Origin: JAVBWO01 sp036677375
Lineage (GTDB): Bacteria > Bacillota > Dehalobacteriia > UBA4068 > UBA4997
Length of the DNA stretch: 64,000 bases
Direction of reading: 5' to 3'
NCBI GenBank assembly: GCA_036677375.1
Contig: JAVBWO010000028.1
Coordinates: 62,001 to 126,000 of the forward strand
Made by a program: the position numbers and the translations under genes. The notes under the pieces are model-generated. The model was not told where the DNA came from and searched no databases. It saw only the letters and a list, made by a program, of their open reading frames with translations. This document shows positions 1 through 7,953 of the stretch, piece after piece (the stretch's first letter is position 1; the number at the start of each line of letters is the position of its first letter).

Positions 1-78
1 GGCATGCCCTAGAGCTCTTAATGCCTGATAGTGAAATGCCGGTGATTCAAATAGAAAACGAACGCCATTGCTCATCAT
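1..78 (-). CDS. alpha/beta hydrolase paralogue, N-terminal fragment (runs off window)
   Basis: Read on the minus strand from the ATG at 78, the translation begins M-M-S-N-G-V-R-F-L-F-E-S and continues HYQALRALGHA, nearly the same as the start of the hydrolase encoded just upstream (MTTNGVRFLFESES, then HYQALRTLGHS). An AGAGGG ribosome-binding site precedes it, and only 14 bases separate it from the stop of the upstream gene, so the two are probably cotranscribed tandem paralogues. Only the first 26 codons are in the window, so nothing can be said about its catalytic residues. A second ATG directly follows the first, so the start could be one codon later. Confidence 0.8.
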   Translation of the reverse strand, partial: MMSNGVRFLFESPAFHYQALRALGHA

Positions 79-92
79 TTTTCCCTCTTTCT

Positions 93-1301
93 TTATTTAT
101 TTTCCAAAAGGTCATTCTCTCTCAACCATTGACAAAAGACCATTGCAGCCTGCTCTTGAGCGCCTATATGACAATGTTCGGCGGAACCGTCTTCATCTGA
201 AAACCTTCTTATTTTATAGCTCTTTGCATTATGAAACAGTGTACTTATGTGCGCATAAACCGCCTCATTAACATATAGATCCCTTTCCGGATATAAATTT
301 AATACCGGACACGTAACTTTGTCATGTATATCATCACAGGTAAAGCGTTTTGCAATATGTATGTAGTCGTAGGGATTCTCACCGCCCATCGTGTATATCC
401 CATTATTGATGGCCCATCTGAAAGTAATATTTTTTTCCATGATTCCACATACAATAGCATTAAATTTATCTTTTTCCCCAGCGTCGTATAATGCTCTAAC
501 ATCACTTGGTAATTTGCCCAGCCAAACATCTCCCAAATCAACACCAACACCCATCTGCAGCATACCGTCTATCCGTTTTTCATATGCCGCAGCACGCACC
601 CCGAGTATTGCCCCTAAACTGATTCCCCAAAGAACCTTTTTCATTTCTTTGATACCAGGTTCCTTGCTTTCTAGATAATCAAGCAAGATGCCGATAGGCT
701 TATGCCAATCCGGAGTAAATTTAACACCATATTCTCGAATCATACCTGATTGACCGGGACCTTCAAACATTGCTACCGTAAATCCGCGCGCAATAAGCGC
801 AGCGCCTATCCAAAAATAGCTTTCTTCAACAGTTGAATCATACCCCCCGTTTACTATTATTAAGGGTTTGTCAGCATCACCCGGGAAGAAATATGTTGTC
901 ATTTTCCCGTTTTCATAAGGAATTTGGTATACTTTGTGATTTAGGTTCAGACACTTGAGAGCTTCTTGAAATGTAGCCCGGCTCTTTTTATAAACCTTTA
1001 ATCTTCTCGGATCGGAAAGCATAAGGAAAAAATCACTGGAGCGGTAATAATTTGATGCCCGTAAAAGTGCATTTCCTTTACTCACTTCGTCACAAGCTTC
1101 GTCGGCAAATGACTCACACTTTTCCCCAAATTCGTACCAATTTTTGTACCAACTTTCTTCATTTTGGTCTTCGATCTTACTGATAATAACCATTACCTCT
1201 CCCGGAGCCGCTCCTTGATAATTTGAATGACCAAGCGTTCTTAAGGCTTGATAATGGCACGACTCTGATTCAAATAGAAAACGAACCCCATTTGTAGTCA
1301 T
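93..1301 (-). CDS. alpha/beta hydrolase (FrsA / pseudooxynicotine-hydrolase-like)
   Basis: A 402-residue cytoplasmic hydrolase. The nucleophile elbow W-G-I-S-L-G puts the catalytic serine at about residue 228, the oxyanion-region motif IIVNGGYDST is near residue 150, and EHCHIG near the C-terminus probably supplies the catalytic histidine. The long helical N-terminal region before the core resembles the FrsA / 2,6-dihydroxypseudooxynicotine hydrolase group, which cleaves C-C or ester bonds; the substrate here is unknown. AGGAGGG precedes the ATG. It follows marR on the same strand and is followed after 14 bases by a second hydrolase of the same family. A perfect-arm operator identical in type to that at the marR promoter lies 67-89 bases upstream, so MarR control is likely. 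No signal peptide is visible. Confidence 0.8.
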   Translation of the reverse strand: MTTNGVRFLFESESCHYQALRTLGHSNYQGAAPGEVMVIISKIEDQNEESWYKNWYEFGEKCESFADEACDEVSKGNALLRASNYYRSSDFFLMLSDPRRLKVYKKSRATFQEALKCLNLNHKVYQIPYENGKMTTYFFPGDADKPLIIVNGGYDSTVEESYFWIGAALIARGFTVAMFEGPGQSGMIREYGVKFTPDWHKPIGILLDYLESKEPGIKEMKKVLWGISLGAILGVRAAAYEKRIDGMLQMGVGVDLGDVWLGKLPSDVRALYDAGEKDKFNAIVCGIMEKNITFRWAINNGIYTMGGENPYDYIHIAKRFTCDDIHDKVTCPVLNLYPERDLYVNEAVYAHISTLFHNAKSYKIRRFSDEDGSAEHCHIGAQEQAAMVFCQWLRENDLLENK

Positions 1302-1343
1302 AGTGAACCCTCCTTACAAATTATTTTTGTGCTTAACAACTTC

Positions 1344-1358
1344 CTTTAGTGACTAAAC
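1344..1358. promoter_or_regulatory. degenerate MarR-type operator half-sites
   Basis: TTTAG-TGA-CTAAA forms an inverted repeat whose arms match the core of the two 23-bp operators nearby (TTTAG-ATA-CTAAA). Its centre lies 28 bp from that of the 1368-1390 site, close to the hydrolase start, so it may be a secondary binding site. Outer bases do not match. Confidence 0.45.
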
Positions 1359-1367
1359 GCATCCTTA

Positions 1368-1390
1368 AATTGTTTAGATACTAAACCATT
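1368..1390. promoter_or_regulatory. MarR operator upstream of hydrolase gene
   Basis: A 23-bp inverted repeat: left arm AATTGTTTAG, centre ATA, right arm CTAAACCATT. It matches the site at 1755-1777 at 22 of 23 positions and shares the ATGGTTTAG arm with the marR promoter. It lies just after a TTGTCA that could be a -35 box on the minus strand, so a bound repressor would block transcription of the hydrolase pair. Confidence 0.75.
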
Positions 1391-1460
1391 TGACAAAATC
1401 TGCCGTCCTTTCGTTAAAAAATCAATGAGCGCTTTTTGTAATCATAGCACACCTCCTTAC

Positions 1461-1609
1461 TAATACATTGTAACATTTAAGATTGTAATAGAGCGGTGAG
1501 AGGCTGTATGAGCAGGACAAGGCGGAAGGTGAGGAATCCTTTCTGTATTCAGATTGACGGCGACGATAGGCCGTCGATGTACACAAGATTAGGTGTAAAA
1601 ACGTTTTAG
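1461..1609 (+). repeat. MITE-like repeat, copy A
   Basis: About 149 bp that aligns along its length with the sequence at 33086-33254 on the opposite strand. Shared blocks in the same order are TACA-TGTAA-ATT at the left end, GCAGGACAAG, TGAG-AAT, CTGTATT/ATGTATT, GATTGACG and GATGTACACAAG. The right-hand terminal repeat seen in copy B is degraded here. It sits in the 486-bp gap between marR and the hydrolase gene and separates the two operators. No convincing coding frame exists. The rest of this gap, apart from the operators, shows nothing recognisable. Confidence 0.65.
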
Positions 1610-1754
1610 ATTCTTTTTGGCGATTTTCAGTGCTTGCTGTTCCCTGCAACCATTCGCTTTATCGTTTTTTCACCGTTACTATTGTCCATTCAAGTATTTT
1701 GCTTCAAATATAGTTATTCATGTCTCAATCCAGTTTTTATTATTTAACTGCTAT

Positions 1755-1777
1755 AATGGTTTAGATACTAAACCATT
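1755..1777. promoter_or_regulatory. MarR operator, perfect inverted repeat
   Basis: AATGGTTTAG, ATA, CTAAACCATT: ten-base arms that are exact reverse complements around a 3-bp centre. It lies directly after the marR stop codon on the minus strand. It may control a promoter between marR and the hydrolases, or pair with the 1368-1390 site. Confidence 0.75.
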
Positions 1778-1787
1778 GCATAAAAAA

Positions 1788-2261
1788 TTATTTCTTCCTT
1801 CCGGCATTAATATAGTTTTCCAAATGATTTTCCATTTTATCCAACATTGCCTTAAATTCCACTAGCTGTTCTTGCCCGATTAAGCCTTCTTGAATAAAAT
1901 CTCTATCCATTTCTTTATGAAATTCTTCATGGCCGTAAAAAGCGGTTTCCCCTTTTAATGTTAAAGACAGAACAATTTCCTTTCGGGAATATGTGCTAAT
2001 CGTTTTATCTACATATCCTTTTTTGTTTAACTTACTAACCATCTGGGAAGCCGCACCTTTTGTAATACAAAAGTGCCTGCTCAATTCGCTGACAGTATTC
2101 CCTTCCTTCTTGCCAATTGCTGCTATAAAATGAATTTCTGAAGGATGAAGCAACTCACCGGTCCCAAAGTCAAGTGGTTGCGATTCAATGATACTATACT
2201 TATTCACAACTCTGACAAATTGATTCATAAAATTGTATACTGAATATATTTTCTTTTCCAT
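1788..2261 (-). CDS. MarR-family transcriptional regulator
   Basis: A 157-residue winged-helix regulator of usual MarR length. The recognition region reads SELSRHFCITKGAASQMVSKLNKKGYVDK (given here as the SELSRHFCITKGAAS part followed by QMVSKLNKKGY), preceded by LHPSEIHFIAAIG and followed by the wing with the conserved turn around STYSRKEIVLSLT. It probably represses itself and the downstream hydrolase genes: its own promoter carries a copy of the operator found twice in the following intergenic region. No Shine-Dalgarno sequence precedes the ATG, and the predicted transcription start coincides with the start codon (see promoter entry), so the mRNA may be leaderless. A second Met at codon 12 also lacks a ribosome-binding site. 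The ligand is unknown. Confidence 0.9.
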   Translation of the reverse strand: MEKKIYSVYNFMNQFVRVVNKYSIIESQPLDFGTGELLHPSEIHFIAAIGKKEGNTVSELSRHFCITKGAASQMVSKLNKKGYVDKTISTYSRKEIVLSLTLKGETAFYGHEEFHKEMDRDFIQEGLIGQEQLVEFKAMLDKMENHLENYINAGRKK

Positions 2262-2267
2262 ACAAAA

Positions 2268-2296
2268 AGTATAGCTACTAAACCATAAAAAGTCAA
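2268..2296 (-). promoter_or_regulatory. marR promoter with embedded operator
   Basis: On the minus strand, -35 TTGACT (2291-2296), a 17-bp spacer and -10 TATACT (2268-2273). The spacer contains TATGGTTTAG, the left arm of the operators at 1368 and 1755. The -10 ends seven bases before the A of the marR ATG, so the start of transcription falls at the start codon. Confidence 0.75.
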
Positions 2297-2467
2297 GAAA
2301 ATATATCGAAAAATTGATGCGAAATTAGCAGTACACCTTACTGCTCAAAAAAGTTTAATTGTATTTCACTTTGCATTTTCAAAAAAGGGTTTTCATTGCG
2401 TAGTGCTCAAACCGCCTTGTAGCTTATCCCACTCCAGACGAAGGTCGTTTTAAAATTTTCAACACAA

Positions 2468-2517
2468 AAAAACAGATCGCTGGCTTTGGTGTTTCTATCA
2501 ACCCGCTATCTGTTTTT
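2468..2517 (-). terminator. terminator of the XRE-cupin gene
   Basis: Ten-base arms AAAAACAGAT / ATCTGTTTTT with an imperfect GC-rich inner part, followed on the minus strand by a T-run. It lies about 100 bases past the stop at 2619. The remainder of the 2297-2618 gap holds nothing I recognise. Confidence 0.6.
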
Positions 2518-2618
2518 GTTTGTTTTTCTGTTTTGTGTCTATTTGTTTTCTTTTGGCTTGCTTAACCAAAATTACTTTCGCATTCGTTATCTACCCTATG
2601 CCGGAATACCAACGGCGG

Positions 2619-3230
2619 CTATTTTTGTTCCGGGGTCGGAGACCATGGGGGTTCTACTTCGGCGACACCCAGCGTATGAAATGACTCGGAGGGAGCGACT
2701 TTGATATAATTCAGCTTGGTCCAATAACTGATACATTCTCCCTCGCTAATCTTACGCCACTTATGGGGTGTGCCTGACTTGATATAAATGGTATCCCCCT
2801 CCTCTAAAATATAGGTTTCTCCATTCACTTCAAAGGCCAAAGAGCCTTTGGTTACCAAACCGTATTCGTCCGTATCATGGCCCCAGGAAACCTCGGTGCC
2901 ATAATAATCGGCGGACAATGTCAGGCACATGCCCTGCATATCTAAATTCTGATCCGTGGTATATTCGTAAGTAGTGCGATAATCCCGGGCATAAATAAGC
3001 TTGCGGGCATTCTTTTTGATACACGGTTCATAGGATATGGTACTCATAATCAGATCCACCACGTTGATGGACATCGCGGCGCAAATATTGCATAGGTTGT
3101 CAAATGTGGGACTGGTCTGATCCCGTTCCAAATTACTAAGATAGCCCATGGACAGACCGGTGCGCTTAGCAATTTCCTGCAAGGTCAGATTGACTTGCTT
3201 GCGATAGTATTTAATTTTTTTACCGATCAT
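2619..3230 (-). CDS. XRE-family regulator with C-terminal cupin domain
   Basis: A 203-residue two-domain regulator. Residues 1-65 are an HTH_3 domain (KYYRKQVNLTLQEIAKRTGL followed by SMGYLSNLERDQTSP). Residues about 110-185 are a small cupin with GSLAFEVNGETY, LEEGDTIYIKSGTPHKW, which in this family (PuuR-like) binds a small metabolite and changes DNA binding. GGAG with 7-base spacing precedes the ATG. It has its own promoter and terminator and is separated by a strong terminator from the transporter gene upstream, so it is a separate unit. Its position next to the glycyl-radical operon suggests that it controls that operon; no operator could be identified. Confidence 0.85.
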   Translation of the reverse strand: MIGKKIKYYRKQVNLTLQEIAKRTGLSMGYLSNLERDQTSPTFDNLCNICAAMSINVVDLIMSTISYEPCIKKNARKLIYARDYRTTYEYTTDQNLDMQGMCLTLSADYYGTEVSWGHDTDEYGLVTKGSLAFEVNGETYILEEGDTIYIKSGTPHKWRKISEGECISYWTKLNYIKVAPSESFHTLGVAEVEPPWSPTPEQK

Positions 3231-3274
3231 GGCTCTGCTCCTATTGTCATATTCCAGATGTCCCTTGTTAATCT

Positions 3275-3303
3275 ATTATACTCCATTGCCATCACCCTGT
3301 CCA
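3275..3303 (-). promoter_or_regulatory. promoter of XRE-cupin gene
   Basis: Minus-strand TGGACA (3298-3303), 17-bp spacer, TATAAT (3275-3280), about 45 bases before the start codon. Confidence 0.6.
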
Positions 3304-3324
3304 GCAGGACAGTTGTCGGAAATT

Positions 3325-3360
3325 GCCAAAAAGACGCCCTTTTCAAGGCGTCTTTTTGGC
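3325..3360 (-). terminator. terminator of the glycyl-radical operon
   Basis: Perfect 14-bp stem (GCCAAAAAGACGCC and its complement) with an 8-base loop and T-runs on both sides, 35 bases past the end of the YkvI-type transporter gene. Confidence 0.85.
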
Positions 3361-3394
3361 TGGAGTACGTCGTTTCTCGGCTGCGGGATTACGC

Positions 3395-4504
3395 CTAAGC
3401 CGCCACGTCATCCTTTTTGGCGGTAAAGCGTAGACGCAAGTTCTTGATTAGCATCAACAGTAATAGGAGAAAGCCTCCATAACCGTTGATTACATAGATA
3501 TAATTAAGCAATACATTGAAAGGAACAGACAAGGCGACTATGCAGCCGATTGCTGCGAGAATCGCAGTGAAGATCTTAAACTTGGAAGTGCCTTCGGTAG
3601 TAAAGCGGGAGGAAGCGGTCCACAGCAGCGGACAGGAAGTAGTGTAAATAGCGGCAAAAATAATAACTGCAAAGAAATAAGCGAAGGGCGGCCAGATTTT
3701 CTCCGCCAAGTATAAGTTGGGAATCTGTAAACCCGATACAGCAGTCACATTACCCAACAGTGCAAAGCCCACGATAACACAGGCAATGATGTTGAAGGTA
3801 CCAGACATCGTCTGGCCTAACATCAGTTCTTTCATTTTGTTCCGGGAACCCAGCTGCGCCATGAAACCCGCAAACCACAATAGGCAAAAGCCGCCATAGG
3901 AACAACCTGCCAGAAACCAGTTAGAGGAGGCCTGCATTACATTGACTTGCCCCGTTTTAACCAATGCGGCGCCTTCGCTGATAGAACCATGACTGACAGC
4001 GACGATGAAGCTGTAAATGCCGATGAACAGGGCGATACCCACCAGTACCGGGCCGATCTTGCTGATCACGTTCACAATGGAATTCAGACCAAACATCACG
4101 GTAACCCCGGCAAGGACGGTGAGGAGGATGGCGCCCAATACCAGAGGTAACCCATACTGCTGGTTAAGAGTGGAGGCTGCACCACCTACCATGACAAAGA
4201 AAGACATGTAACAAAATAGCACACAGAAATAGTCGAATATCGTACCCAAATAACGGCCGCAGTAATAATTGAACACCTGACTGCCCTTGGTAAACTTTTC
4301 TCGATGGCCAGCCACTGCAAAACAGTAATTAGAATAAATGAAGATAATCAAGAACACTGCGCCTACTAGAATAGACTTATAACCATAAGAAGTAAAATAT
4401 TGCAATAGTTCCTGTCCAGTGGCAAAACCGGAGCCAATGGCAAAGGCTAACACTGCGCCCATGAATTTAAAGGCTTGTTTCCAGTTGGTTTTGTTACTAT
4501 CCAT
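3395..4504 (-). CDS. YkvI-family membrane transporter
   Basis: A 369-residue polytopic membrane protein with about ten hydrophobic segments. The first segment carries GAVLAFAIGSGFATGQELLQ, the helix-break motif typical of the YkvI family (COG3949), which belongs to the APC/LeuT-fold superfamily. Members are uncharacterised; a role in importing an amino-acid- or amine-like solute is inferred from the fold and from the neighbours. It is the last gene of the SDR / glycyl-radical enzyme / activase operon, 44 bases after the activase, and is followed by a strong terminator. It is the obvious candidate to import the substrate of the glycyl-radical enzyme. Start is ATG at 4504. Confidence 0.8.
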   Translation of the reverse strand: MDSNKTNWKQAFKFMGAVLAFAIGSGFATGQELLQYFTSYGYKSILVGAVFLIIFIYSNYCFAVAGHREKFTKGSQVFNYYCGRYLGTIFDYFCVLFCYMSFFVMVGGAASTLNQQYGLPLVLGAILLTVLAGVTVMFGLNSIVNVISKIGPVLVGIALFIGIYSFIVAVSHGSISEGAALVKTGQVNVMQASSNWFLAGCSYGGFCLLWFAGFMAQLGSRNKMKELMLGQTMSGTFNIIACVIVGFALLGNVTAVSGLQIPNLYLAEKIWPPFAYFFAVIIFAAIYTTSCPLLWTASSRFTTEGTSKFKIFTAILAAIGCIVALSVPFNVLLNYIYVINGYGGFLLLLLMLIKNLRLRFTAKKDDVAA

Positions 4505-4548
4505 TTTTATTCGCCTTCTTACCTATTTATTTAATATATGGCAGGCGG

Positions 4549-5475
4549 TCATTCATTCCCGCCGCTTTTTACGGCATGGATGCCCACCTCCGCGAACAAG
4601 CCGCGTATTACTTGTAAATGTTCGTCGGTGGGAGGGACGAATTTTACTACGCCCTGCCCTAAACCTCTGTTTTTGGCTATACCCAGCTCGTGATAAGGGA
4701 GCAGGGTGACTTCTCGCAGCCCCAGCCCGAAGATAAAATCCCGGGTCAAGGTAACGTCCTCCAGACTATCATTAACACCGCTGATCAGCGGCATCCGAAT
4801 GATAATTTTAGTCGCTATGAGCGGATCGGCGGCCAACTGGGTCAGGTTTTTTCTGATCCGGCTGCTGTCCATTCCGGTAACCTGACGATGTCGCTCCGGG
4901 AAACTGGTCTTGATATCGTAAAGAATATAATCGCATTCCCAGGCCATGGCTAAGAGGGTGTCTCCGTTTCCATAACCACTGGTATCCAGGGCTACGGTGT
5001 AGCCTTTTGCCTTGGCCGCACGCAGCAGAGCAAAGGCAAACTCCGCCTGAGAGAGCAGTTCCCCGCCACTGATGGTGAGGCCACCACCGCTTTCCATATA
5101 ATAAATGCTGTCCTTATCCACCTCGGCCATAACCTCCGCCACGGTCATCTGTTTGGCCGCGTCCCGCAAGGCGTGAGCTGGGCAAACCGCTACGCAATCC
5201 ATACAGTAGTCACAGGCCGCCCGGTCGATGGTGAATACTCCTTCCGACAGGGACAAGGCCTGTTTAGGACAAATAGCGATGCAGCGGCCGCAACCGATGC
5301 AGCGGTTATCCGAACGCAGCAGATCTTTACCGGGGCGGATTAGCTCTGGGTTGTGACACCACTGACAGTTTAGGGGGCATCCTTTTAAAAATACGGTGGT
5401 ACGAATACCAGGGCCGTCCTCGGTAGAGAATTTTTGGATGCCGCCTATATACCCTTGGATATCAGATGTTTCCAC
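4549..5475 (-). CDS. glycyl-radical enzyme activating protein (radical SAM)
   Basis: A 308-residue radical SAM activase. It installs the glycyl radical on its partner enzyme by hydrogen abstraction with the 5'-deoxyadenosyl radical. The SAM-cluster motif CPLNCQWC gives Cys33, Cys37 and Cys40. A two-cluster ferredoxin insert follows, CIGCGRCIAICP (Cys59-69) and CDYCMDCVAVCP (Cys88-98), as in activases of glycerol dehydratase- and decarboxylase-type enzymes. SGGGLTISGGE is the glycine-rich SAM-binding motif. The start is GTG at 5475, with AGGAG nine bases upstream. The gene lies 40 bases downstream of the glycyl-radical enzyme gene, the usual pairing. Confidence 0.95.
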   Translation of the reverse strand: METSDIQGYIGGIQKFSTEDGPGIRTTVFLKGCPLNCQWCHNPELIRPGKDLLRSDNRCIGCGRCIAICPKQALSLSEGVFTIDRAACDYCMDCVAVCPAHALRDAAKQMTVAEVMAEVDKDSIYYMESGGGLTISGGELLSQAEFAFALLRAAKAKGYTVALDTSGYGNGDTLLAMAWECDYILYDIKTSFPERHRQVTGMDSSRIRKNLTQLAADPLIATKIIIRMPLISGVNDSLEDVTLTRDFIFGLGLREVTLLPYHELGIAKNRGLGQGVVKFVPPTDEHLQVIRGLFAEVGIHAVKSGGNE

Positions 5476-5515
5476 TTATTTTATCTCCTAACGATTAGCG
5501 ATAAGTAAATATTGA

Positions 5516-7885
5516 TTATACTTGATGGGTGGTACGGTAGATCAGGTTATCCTGGCATTCCTTATCCAGTTCAGTAAAATATGCCATGTAACCAGCGATA
5601 CGCACCACCAAGCTCCGGTAATCTTCCGGATGTTCCTGAGCGGCCAGCAGCGTATTGTTATCTACCACGTTAATCTGCACATGCTCTCCGCCGTTTTTCA
5701 CAAAGGCTTTGATCATACTGCGCATAATGCCTTGGCCCTTTTTGCCGGATACGGATTTGGGATCGAAGCGGATATTGTACAAAGTGCCGTCCCAGCCGTG
5801 TACCTGGTCCATATTGGCCACAGAATTCATCGTGGCAGTGGGGCCTTCCATGTCTCTGCCCATGGCGGGCGATGCGTTGTCGCTTAGGGGAGTAAAAGCC
5901 AAACGGCCGTCGGGAGAAGCGATGGTATTATGGCCGTGAGTCACATGCAAAGTTTCCGATAAGTTGGACAGGCAGTATTGGCCGCCGCGGGCATCCTTAT
6001 GTTCGGGACGTTGCACATAGTCGGCGCAATAATTGAAGATTTCACGGGCAATGCCGTCCACATAATCGTTGTCGTTGCCAAATTTAGGAGCGTCATTGAT
6101 TAACATTTGGCGCAAAGGTTCTTCACCCTCAAAATTTTTATCCAAAGCGCTGATAAGATGTTCCATAGTAACCTTCTTTTCTTTGAAGACCAGGGTATCG
6201 ATAGCGGCCAGAGAATCCGCAACGCTGGCGGTACCGCAGAAGAAGCAGCCGGTGTAGGAATGCTTGGCGCCGCCCTCCTGAATGGACATTCCCTTATTAA
6301 TACAGTCTTCCATCACCAGAGAGGAAAAAGTAGTAGGCAGGTAAGTCATATGATAACCCACCACGATGTTGTAACCGCGCATAATATTGTCATAACAATG
6401 GAGGCATTGCGCTTTCAAGGCGCTCATGATCTCTTCTAAGCAGGTGAACTTGGCAGGGTCGCCGGTCTTTAAGCCAACATGTTTACCGGTGATGGGATCC
6501 ACTCCATTATGCAACACCAATTCCAAACACTTAAGAGCGTTCAGATAGCCGGAGGTAGGACTGCCGTCGGAGGTACCGCCGCCGGGATGCGGCTCAATGC
6601 ATCCCACAATGACCCAGTCGCGGGCTTCCTCCAGGCTGGCCCCTTTGGCTATCATCATGGGTACGGCAACTTTATCGCCGAAGAAAGCGGGGTTGGCCTG
6701 ACCGTCCTGATTCATCTGTACACCAAGATCGATAAGGCTATCAGGAGTTTTGTCGCAAATACGCAGACAGATGGAGGGCGAATGAAGCTTGATACCGTTG
6801 GATGCTTCCAGCGCCAGATAAGACAATTCGTTGGATGCGTCTTTACCCCCGGCATCCTGCCCACCCACGATCAAGGTGGGCCACATGACATAGCCGGCAA
6901 AGGCGGCGCTGTAATAGCTGTTACGTAACTTAATGATATCGGCCAGTTTGATATACAGGCACTGGATAAGCTCCACCGCCTCGTCATCGGTAATGATGCC
7001 AACGCTTTTATCCGCTTGATAATAGGGATACATGTATTGGTCAAAGCGGGCTAAGCTATTGGCGTGAGCCGGGGTTTCGCTGTACAACATCAACTGGATG
7101 AACCACAAAAACTGCATCGCTTCGTAAAAAGAATGGGGTGGTTTCCGGGGAACCTTGGTGCAAGTCTCGCATATGCGTAACAACTCAGCCCGGCGTACCG
7201 GGTCCGGTTCCCGTTCCGCCATTTCCTTGGCTAAGGCGGAATAACGCTTTGCATAAGCGATGACACCCTCGGCGGCGATGATACAGGCTTTCCAGAAATT
7301 GATCTTTTCCTGGGCTTCCTTGTTGCCGCCCACGGTTTCGTTGATCTTTTGCTGGCAGCGGGCAATATAACCGGACAGCCCTTCTTGCAGCAGGCGTTTG
7401 TAGTTGGCGGTAATATGACCGGTGGCGCTGTCCCGGCTACCAACGGTATATAATGCGCATTCTTCTTCCAGTTTTATGTCTTCCGGCAGGGCATCATTGG
7501 TCAAGTCCTGCATACTCTTGCCATCCCACCATTTAAGGTATTTCAGGATGTCTTCACGGTCTTCAGAAGAAACCTGCAGCGGGTCAGCGGAGCGCACGGG
7601 GAAAAGATCAATCTGATCTGCCATCCAGCTGGAAGCGGAATATTCCGGGTACATAGGCGCACAGCGATCCTTATCCGTATGGGTACCCACCAACAGTTCA
7701 CCGGGCTCAATGCGGATAGACATGTTGCGCAGGATATAATCAAACACTCTGGCGCGGATCAAAACCACAGGCTCGCAAGTGAACTTTTGATAAGCTTCGG
7801 TAACCAGGCGCAATCTTTCCGCGCTGGTGCAAGGCGGACTGTCCAGATGCCGCTTTTTCAACATTTCCACTCTCGGGGTAAGCAT
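5516..7885 (-). CDS. glycyl-radical enzyme, lyase/dehydratase type, substrate unknown
   Basis: A 789-residue glycyl-radical enzyme. The radical-site motif VVRIAGY puts Gly765 24 residues from the C-terminus. The thiyl-radical motif is GCIEP with Cys429 and Glu431, the Cys-x-Glu pair that characterises the dehydratase/lyase and arylacetate decarboxylase branches and excludes pyruvate formate-lyase (Cys-Cys). A GHITANYKRLLQEGL segment matches the conserved GH region of glycerol and hydroxyproline dehydratases. After Glu431 the sequence PHPGGGTSDGSPTSGY is unlike the glycerol dehydratase, CutC or HypD versions I can recall, so the substrate cannot be assigned. The start is ATG at 7885, chosen because GGAGG lies eight bases upstream; an in-frame extension to 7981 would overlap the SDR gene. 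The neighbours are its activase and an SDR. Confidence 0.93.
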   Translation of the reverse strand: MLTPRVEMLKKRHLDSPPCTSAERLRLVTEAYQKFTCEPVVLIRARVFDYILRNMSIRIEPGELLVGTHTDKDRCAPMYPEYSASSWMADQIDLFPVRSADPLQVSSEDREDILKYLKWWDGKSMQDLTNDALPEDIKLEEECALYTVGSRDSATGHITANYKRLLQEGLSGYIARCQQKINETVGGNKEAQEKINFWKACIIAAEGVIAYAKRYSALAKEMAEREPDPVRRAELLRICETCTKVPRKPPHSFYEAMQFLWFIQLMLYSETPAHANSLARFDQYMYPYYQADKSVGIITDDEAVELIQCLYIKLADIIKLRNSYYSAAFAGYVMWPTLIVGGQDAGGKDASNELSYLALEASNGIKLHSPSICLRICDKTPDSLIDLGVQMNQDGQANPAFFGDKVAVPMMIAKGASLEEARDWVIVGCIEPHPGGGTSDGSPTSGYLNALKCLELVLHNGVDPITGKHVGLKTGDPAKFTCLEEIMSALKAQCLHCYDNIMRGYNIVVGYHMTYLPTTFSSLVMEDCINKGMSIQEGGAKHSYTGCFFCGTASVADSLAAIDTLVFKEKKVTMEHLISALDKNFEGEEPLRQMLINDAPKFGNDNDYVDGIAREIFNYCADYVQRPEHKDARGGQYCLSNLSETLHVTHGHNTIASPDGRLAFTPLSDNASPAMGRDMEGPTATMNSVANMDQVHGWDGTLYNIRFDPKSVSGKKGQGIMRSMIKAFVKNGGEHVQINVVDNNTLLAAQEHPEDYRSLVVRIAGYMAYFTELDKECQDNLIYRTTHQV

Positions 7886-7953
7886 GCTCATTACCTCCTT
7901 GTTTGTTCGGTCTGATGGAGTAGATTTATTGTCGGCTAAGGCCTTGGTTTTGT

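Noticed and set aside
1422..1649. 75-codon minus-strand frame between marR and the hydrolase
   Set aside because: It spans the MITE-like repeat and unrelated flanks, without a ribosome-binding site.
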